From positions 4,039,284-4,103,283 of the forward strand of contig NC_090712.1 of the NCBI RefSeq assembly GCF_040954835.1: a stretch of 64,000 nt of DNA. Reading direction: 5' to 3'. A program made the position numbers and the translations under genes. Shown here piece by piece: positions 44,501-53,500 of this stretch. The notes below the pieces were generated by a model. That model saw nothing but the letters and a program-made list of their open reading frames with translations. It had not been told where the DNA came from and searched no databases. Origin of the DNA: Lepisosteus oculatus. Its lineage: Eukaryota > Chordata > Actinopteri > Semionotiformes > Lepisosteidae. Every line of letters starts with the position of its first letter. The stretch's first letter is position 1.

Positions 44501-47500
44501 GCCAGACAAACAGAGGTCAGGAGAGCAGTGTCTTTATAATGCCAGGCCAAAGGGAGCTGCTAGGCTTGAAGCACAGAGTGCTGAGAAGATTAAACCCATT
44601 TTCAAAAGCTGCACAACATCAAATTCCTCGACATTTCGTTCCGTTACGGATGAACACAGCCAGCTCAGACCTCATCCTAGTTTCCTCCCTTTTAGTTTTC
44701 TGACAAAGGTAGGTTGGGCTGAGGCCATTTCTGATTGCTGCCAAGGGGTAGTGTTACTGGGGAGAAATCTTCTCTCACATGTTGGGAAAAATTGTAGGAG
44801 GGAAGAGGTTCAAGAGGGGAAAAGAAAAGCAAAAGAAAAGCTTACCTTCTCCGACACTCTGCCCTCTGTTGAGGTCTTTCTTCAGCTTTCGCTTAGTTCT
44901 CTTCCCCCTTCCCTTCCGTGCCCCTGGCCCGCTCTCTGCCAGCACCCCCCTCCATAACTCAGTAGCCGTCACTGCGTTGAGCAAAGAGACAAAATCAAAC
45001 TAATTATTCTGACCTTGAAAGCTCTCCTTTCCTGACGAAGAGCCTCCCTTGATGAATCCACACTCAAAAACACACTGGTGGGGATTTCCGATCAGCAACC
45101 AGCCTCTCGCGGCACAGTACAGGGCTGGGGTGCCCAGCCCTTGCACCACAGGGCCGGTGTCTCTGCAGGTTTTCATTCCAGCACAGCGTTTAATGAGCTA
45201 TACCAGCTGGCTGCAGTCTTAATGGTCAGACTTTACATTTCTGAGATGTAAACTGAGAAACTCAGTTCAGGACTCCAAAGGTCACAAGCCAGTAACATTG
45301 GAGAATGTTATGTTATGGACAAAATATCTTTTAAAAACAAAGACCTTGTGCTTTTTTATTGACAGTAAGGAGATCAACGTTTCACCAGGAAACCGAATTG
45401 ACATCGATGTAAATTTACTCGGAAGTTTCAGAGCAAATTCTCAAAATAATAACCAGAGACTTTAACTCAGTGTTCCTGTCTTACTTTTAGAGATACATGC
45501 TAAAGGAAACCCTACCTTGAAGACAATACTGCTGCTGATTTTGAAAAAGATCTGTAATAGTATCAAGATTCCAAACTGGGAAAAAAACGCAAATTCCGTA
45601 CAGAGGTAAACTGCTCTCAATGCACTCCTCCTGTTAACTGTGTTCCCAGCAAATAAGAAAGCAAAACGTTTTTAAAACTCAGTAACTTGGGACTGAGTAA
45701 AGTATACCATTTAGATACAGAGACACCCACTCCCAAATAACAGGTCTGCTGTGCCTGTGTGGAACCGATTTCCCACTACAAAAATTACAATGCTATAAAA
45801 TCTGATTCACATACATTCTTGAGCAAATGTCAAAGCTCAGGAAATGTGATGCAATGTGACAGTTTTATTCATTACGCTACTGCAAGCCAAGTCACTCAGG
45901 TAGCAGATCACTCAGGCTGAGCTGCATGTTGTTTGCAATTTTTAGGAACATTTTAGTTGTAGCTGTTTGAGGAAGAGGTAGAGAAACAAACGGAGAGACC
46001 AAGTGCGCAGATGGAGAGGTCAACAGACAGGGAGGCGGGCGCACCTGGTACAGCTATGATGAGACTGGTGTGTGCATCCGAACAGGGCAACCAAATTCAC
46101 GGCTATTTTAAATAATCAAACTGATGAGTTGTGTAATTAACAAATTCGTTACCGCGTGTCGCAGAACACGAATGAATTTGCCTCATCTTGTCTTGTCCGA
46201 CTAATCCGATCCATTAGCTACACAATGGAATCCATCCATTAAGTGGGGCAGAGAAGGGTCCGAGGCAATTATGTTGATAGTTAGCAAGGCAGGAATGAAA
46301 AAACCCCACACCATATGCCTGTGATTTTAATTAATTGAGGGCAGCTAGGGAAATCCAAGACTGCTAAAACAGCAGGATAAAAAGAATGAATTAGCCTTTC
46401 ATTCAAAAGCAGCTCCAGGCAAAACAATTGCCTCAGGGGCCATTATCACAGGGTGACAACATCAATCAGGTCTTAATATCTAGGATAAAAAATACAAACC
46501 CAAAATGCATTCTGAGCATGAATAACCTATTTCCATTAGATTAATCTCTGTGAACTGGACACTCCTATGTAAAAGGAGGATATGTGTGTGTGTACCTAGT
46601 TCAGAATACCCTTAGAGCCCCACAAGAGCATTAGCAGTGCTGGGTGAGCTGTGGCATGCTGCAAACACTTTAAGATCATCAGCTTTGAAAATGAATACCC
46701 TGTCAATGTGGTGGATATAGCACGCCGCATGCAGAGTCAGGCGAGAATCTTATAACTCTCACCCGATCAGACAAACAGGTAATTGCAGCTCTTGAAAGGC
46801 TTCTGAGCTGTTGCTGGGTTCAACACATTTTCAGCTTTAATCCAAGGCATGACTCTCCATACACAAGCCACCCATTAGCACAAAACCCATCTGCACCTGC
46901 ATGCATTGACCCGTGCAATGGGCAGGCCATGAAGTGCATGGTCGATATCTTTAGAGGTCATATTTACACAATAGGGCTGTGCATGATTGCTATAATTCTT
47001 CGGTAGGACCTACTCAGGGGGGAAATAATAATAATAATAATAACATCACTTTATTAACCCTTTACAATTTCTTGCATTAGGAATTATCTTTTCGCATACC
47101 CTAGCTTGCTCTCCATGAGACACACAGGGAGAGAAGCTGAGGATCAGAGCGCAGGGTCAGCCATTGAACGGTGCCCCTGGAGCAGCTGAGGTTAAGGGCC
47201 TTGTTCAGGAGCTCATCGGAGTAGGATTCCTCTGCCAGCTGCGGGATTTGAACCGGAAAACCTTCCAGCCACAGGCGCAGATCCTGAGCCACAGAGCCAC
47301 CGCTCCGCCCACAGAAAGAAGGAAATCACAAAACACAGAACTTTTAATCAACTATAAATTGGAAATGCACCCCCATCTTGCTTCTGAAACACAATGTTGA
47401 CACTCCATAAACTCGGATCCTAAACACTTGCTTATCGCTTACATCTGCCACTAGACTGGATAAATCAAACTAGTTCAACTAGTGTTGATTGTTTTTTTCA

Positions 47501-50500
47501 ATTTATGAGCAGTAATTATGTCGAACTTGTAGCTACTTCATTTTTTTTTGTTTCCCCAAGTCAATAACTGAAGTGTTCTTTTTCTCAAACAGATTGCAGA
47601 AAAGTTTATAGTTTAACAATTTACTTAATATACATTTAGAAAGCTGAAAACCTCCCAAGTCAAGAGTTAATGAACCTCTAAATTAAAATAAAGCACAAAA
47701 GCTGATGTTAGACTAAAATTATCGGGAGATAAAATACGATATTGAGCTTGTCTTGGGTGAAATACAGATTGCACAAACCATTAAGTCTGGGGTTGGCCAT
47801 GACTGGTTAAACTGATCAGCATGACGGAGCTGTGAATGGTTCTCAAAAGCCACAAGGGAATTGAGTGTTTATAATATCTTTGCTCTCTATTTCTTAATTG
47901 ATGTGGCTGCCAGTTCTAATCAGGCTTGTTTGTTTGTGTGCCTTTAACAAATGAGGCATTACACATAAGCAAAAAAAAAACCACAACCGAGGAACCTCCA
48001 AAATGTGATTCTCATTTACAAGGAAATTCTATTTAGGAGAGATAAATCTGAAATCTGTGCTTAATGTTTCCATAATAGTACCCTAGGTAATTGCAAAATA
48101 AGATTTATTAAACAGCAATACCTTGGTCTGCTCCTCTCCTGCAAGCTGTACTTTAGCCAAGTCATTTTCATAAGGATATTATTCGGACAGAAGTTCCATC
48201 CTTTTTATATTTTTAGAGGAGGCCGCAGGGGACACCGTGTCACTGAGAGTCGAAAAGAGCTTTGGCTGACAATTCCCACCCTATCCTCCGTGGTGCTCTG
48301 CCAGCTATGCGCATCTGCTTGGGGAATCTCAGTCAAAACCAGCAAGTGGCAAGAACCAGGCTTGAACCCATGATCACAGAGCTCGGCCTCTGCCCGCCCT
48401 TGTGGATTTATATCTCATACATGCCAGACAGTTGCAGTATTGAAAACTGCCTTCATCTTTTGACCATTTTTTAAAGCTTTAAAATGTTTTCCTTAGATCT
48501 TTTTATTCAAGACAGTACTAAAGCATGTTAGGCGATAACTAGGATTTTTACTAAGAGTAGCAGCTGTCTTTCATAACCACTATAGCTTTCAGAGTTTTCC
48601 TTGAAGCACGTAAGGCTGATAACTATTAGAGTGGTCTGCTTCACGGCATTTTGACAAAAGAAAAGCTGCCTCAGTAGAAAACAAACCCTTTTATGTCAAC
48701 GTGTTTTAAAATTGTTCTACTGTATATAAAATACAGTGGGAAAATCCAGTTGATAAAAACCTATTAATAGGCAGGCATGTTTCTTGGACATCGTGAATTC
48801 TGTCCTTGCGTTATTTGCTGAATGTACCCAGCGGGTTATATATCTGACAGTAATTTCATTCTGCATCCTCTGCCAGCGTGCAGAATTAATGTTGCAGAAA
48901 ATCAGAAGCAACGCCCCCTGATTCATTCTTATGTCAGAAAAGCAAAGCTGCAGATGGATTCAAGATGCATCTTAAACGAACATCGTTCAGTGTAACTTAA
49001 GTAAAATGTGTAAGGAATCAATGGTTATTCCTAACAAATCTGTAAGGAAAATAAGCATTACTTAATGTCTTTTTTTAAATTTGCTGTCAAGAGAGTAAAA
49101 AATGAAGAGTAAAAGAAAGCTGAAAATATCTAGCATTCTAATCCATTAAAAGCCTAATCTTCACAAAGAAACGTTGCCCCACAGTATGAGTATAAAACAG
49201 TTACATACTGTACATCTCAAAATGTACAATTATGATATTTACCAGACACAATCCTTACTTATCACGTTTCTGCAACATGTTTCTTTTATAAAAAGAGAAT
49301 AAAATATCAACAAAACCTTGAAATTTGTTATGGGTGCTGTACAGTTAAAAAATAAAGAACACTGTTTAGTGATCTAAATTTGAGAGATTCCGATTAAAAA
49401 CGTACTTACAGCCTCAGTCACAAAATCTTCCTATTTACTACAAGCTTATTTCATCCACTTACTGCAGATTCTCTTCTTTCTGCTACATATTAGGTAAAAT
49501 GGTGTTGACTGCTAAAATCCCACTTATTAATTTCAAATGAAATGAACATTACAGCATGTTTTAACCCAGACCAAACTGAAGATTGACCAAATGCAGCCGT
49601 GGCCTAAGGTGATATTAACTCACATGCATCTATTAAGGCAGGATTCATTATTTCTAGAACACTAATATGAACATTGTTCTCCTCATGTTATTATGTAGCA
49701 TCCAGTTTGCCATATATAAATAAGACCTCCCCCCCCCCCCCACTTGTTCTTCACACAGAGAATCACTGCCACAATTATAGTTACTGTTGCTGATGATGAT
49801 CTTTACCATTGGTGCTTGATAAAAACCAGAATGTGATTACTTCGGTTGGTCACATATTGATACAAAAGGACATAATGAATCCATAATGTTTATCCCTGAT
49901 TTACAGCTGACCATGTTAGTCTGGGTTCAACCTTTCGAGTACGTATGCTCTGAGAACTATCCAGTATTCTACCAGCTTTTGTTTAGCTAATTCATAATAT
50001 CTCTGCAAAAAATTACACTTAATGATCTAAAGACATAACAACAAGAGTAAGGCAAACAAAAGACCACTTTCACTATATCAGTACGAAACAAGTTTAAATT
50101 GAACAAAAGAACAGCTCATCTTTTTCAACATGGACATTTACACATACAAAATTGAAGTGGTGACTAAACGCGTCATAACAGATTTTTAAAAAGCTTTGAC
50201 ATTACTTTGATTATTTTACATTCAATTTATTACACTCCACGGTCTGTTGCTTCTGAACACTTTGGAAACCTATGTAATTTGAACAAATTCTACTTGATTG
50301 AGGTATATACCCTTTAATATTCAAATGTCACATGCACCTCGCAACCTTCCAAAATGTCAGATTTCGAAACCCTGAATACTGGTCTGCCGTCTTCATCAAA
50401 CTGAAACAAATGCATTTTATTAACTCACTCCTGGCTAACTGGAGCGTGCCTGATGGTAATCTGAAAGCTGTGTTCAGAAGAGAATTTGTTAATTAGTTGT

Positions 50501-53500
50501 AATGAGAGGAAACTTACATTTGTTGAAGAAACTGCTGAATCTGTACTGCTGCACGGAGACGCTGGCAGTGGTTGAAGAGACGGCCCAGGTGGTTTGTACA
50601 GCACTAGTACAAGCCTGTGTTGGGACCAGGATACCCCCTAAAATGCAATGCATACGTTAGCAATTACTACAGATATTGTATGATCCTTTTACATTATTAC
50701 ACAGATCTGCTAACTTTTCGTCACACTGCATCACGTTCATGACATATTTTCTGCCAAGCTAATTGTAAAGCTTTGCAAATTACAAAAAGATTTAGCCTCA
50801 TGGGCCATTTTAAATGTGTAGTCAGAAATACGTCTGTGATTCTTTATATTTTCTAGACATTTTGTTTCTAAGAATAAAAGCAAACAGGAAAAAAAGTTTC
50901 TCCTTATATAGTGCTTTTTAATGGTATGTGTCAACATATCAGTGTGTAGGCCCCTTTTCAATTTTAAAACATTTCAGATGTTACTTATTTTTAACACTGT
51001 TATAAATTAAAAGAAGGGCATGATCTGCTCTATAAACACTAATAATGTAAACACCTAATATCGCCTAATAAACACCTAAAATCCATAGTCATTTTCTCTA
51101 CAAATGTATTTGCAAAGTGTGAAAGGCTGTGTACTGAGTAACATTTTAATGGGATGGTAGGTGCTGTTTGGCAGAGTTAAATGACAGTATGTCAGTGGAG
51201 CAATGACAGTTTTAGCCATATATCTGACCCCACAACACATCTTTGTTTCCAGTACACCCCCTGTAGTAGCCTCACAGATTGCCAGGGGCCAGAGGATCAG
51301 AGGTAGGGAACCAGTGCTAATACCCCCATGGTATTAGCCATGGGCTATGTGTCAAACTGATCTCTCTCCATACCTGGGATTGCAGTGCCTACTAAATGCA
51401 GGGGCAGCGATTGCAATAAATGTATCAGCAACTTGCTGCTTTGGCATTAAAGTTGATCTTCTTATTGAACTTATTTTTCAGAACCTGTTGTCTGCAGTCA
51501 GAACTAATGTTCTGTTTCTTCTTACATTCAGCTGCATTCTAAATACTATTACTGCTTTCTGCCTACCTGACACACTGGTAGAGGCTTTGTCTGCCCTACC
51601 CCGTCCATTGATTTCACCTTTCTCTTTGTTTTTTTAACGGATTATTGGGAAAGTTGATGTTTCAGGTAGGCGCTCTGTTGGGATCCTATCTTAAGCTTTC
51701 TGCTATCCAGCATGTATAATACCTTACTGGAAATCATTCAGTAAGAGTGTATTTAAATAATTATCAAAAATAAATAAAACAGCTATCTTAGGAACATACT
51801 GTAACTCCTTTACATTCTGTTCTTTCAAAACCCACAACAGAGAAACTAATGCATGCTTCTCTTCACACAAATGATGTTTTACAAGACACAGAACTGAAGA
51901 CCTTTGGGTTGTGTCCAGATTCAAGCAGTATGCAGAATATGAAATCAGTACTAATGCTTATTTCTTGTGTGGCTGGCCAGCCTGCAGCTCCAACAGCCAT
52001 GGTATGACAACGTTTAAAAATCCATGCAAATATTTTACGTATATATGGTAGTCATACCTTACATTTAAAAAAATTAAGTAAAATAAAGAATAAAAAATGC
52101 GAAAGCATTTCTGCTACTTTAAAAATTAAATTAATGAGGAAAAACATGTAAAGTATTGTTATGCTCTGTAAAATATACTCCAAACTTTCTAAAAGCGATG
52201 ACTCTTAAGTTAGCATAAATGATCTGACACATGGCTTGCTTATTATTTTACCCTTTAAAAATGCTGAAGTAGGGACTAACCATTAATGTGATGAATGGAA
52301 CATCTTGCTGGTAAAGACTGAAAAAAAAGACTAGAGCATAAACAATTATGATTTTGAGATAAACTAGACTGAAAATCCATAACACTAATAAACAGGTAAG
52401 ACATGATTTTTATTTCTTCATATCACTGAATGCCAAGAGCTAAAACAGGAGAGTTTCCTGGCAGCCTCTGAAAAATGCCCATTCTCATTGAAGTGTCAAA
52501 TATGCAAGTAATAAACCACGAACTCTGGTAATGAGATCTGGAACCTTGCCTCAAGACAGACTGGCCATCAGAGTCGCAATTATATATTATATAAATCACC
52601 AGATAATAATGAAATAAACAATTTTGTGCTCAATGGATAGACCCTGGTGAAAAGACGAGAAGCAGAGTAATCTCACAATATCTCCCTGCTCAGACTGACA
52701 AAGCGTTACACAGCAGCTCAGAGTCAAATCACCTCACAGCATTCATTGTAGCACTTTCGGTCCCTCCCAAAAATCAAATTTGTGGAATACAATATTGCGC
52801 CCTTCATACTAGCCGTGAAGGTCCTCACACCTGAGGAAGGCTCCACGGCCGAAACGTCGTGCTTCCTTTCTTCTCTTTTCAGCATGGAATAAACCCATTA
52901 CCTGTTCCTTTCCAAGGAGTAGTTAAATTACACTTCTGAAACTAACTGTGTTTTACATGCACTTTCCTGATGTAAGCTTATAAACTACACAAATATAATA
53001 AGAATCTTAAATACTGGGTGATTTTAAGAAAATGGAAAAAAATAATTTGTGGTTTCTAGTAATTTTAATTAAGGTTCTAAACGAGAAAGTAACCTTTTTT
53101 TCAGCACACACGCATATCTGTCTTGTCCTGATAAATTCACTTACATTTTTTTTAAAAATATCAATGGTACAGCTTAATAGAGTAAATAAATGCTATGAAA
53201 TCAGAATTCACTGTCCAAACATTTAAAAACATTAAATTCAACAACATATTACGAAGACCTTAAAATAACTAAATAATACTGTGCTGTCAGTAATTAGAGA
53301 TGAAAAATGTATTTTCAGATATGTGACCTTGTTTGTTTTGGATAACATTTCAAACGTTTTCCTTTGATCAGTAAAATCCATCTACAATGTTGGATAAATG
53401 AGCTTTTTATGAGAACATTTCATGATGTTCTCCCTTCTTTTGAACACATTTGAGATAACACATAAGGAATAAAGGTTCTTACTAGTACAGCACGATTTTC

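Larger units (their letters stand above)
42219..44845 (-). other. mrps5 intron 3
   Basis: This 2.6-kb intron contains two SINE copies in opposite orientations, at 43436-43610 and 43615-43830. Confidence 0.75.
44972..50517 (-). other. mrps5 intron 2
   Basis: This 5.5-kb intron holds a tRNA-SINE (47022-47310), a poly-C run at 49729-49741, and a possible transposon-derived repeat just before exon 3 (45115-45270). The segment 46130-46480 has the look of a conserved noncoding element but contains no gene. Confidence 0.7.

Noticed and set aside
48240..48410. Possible tRNA-like SINE head on the - strand
   Set aside because: A B-box-like GGGTTCAAGCCTGG is present, but no clear A box or family body could be matched.
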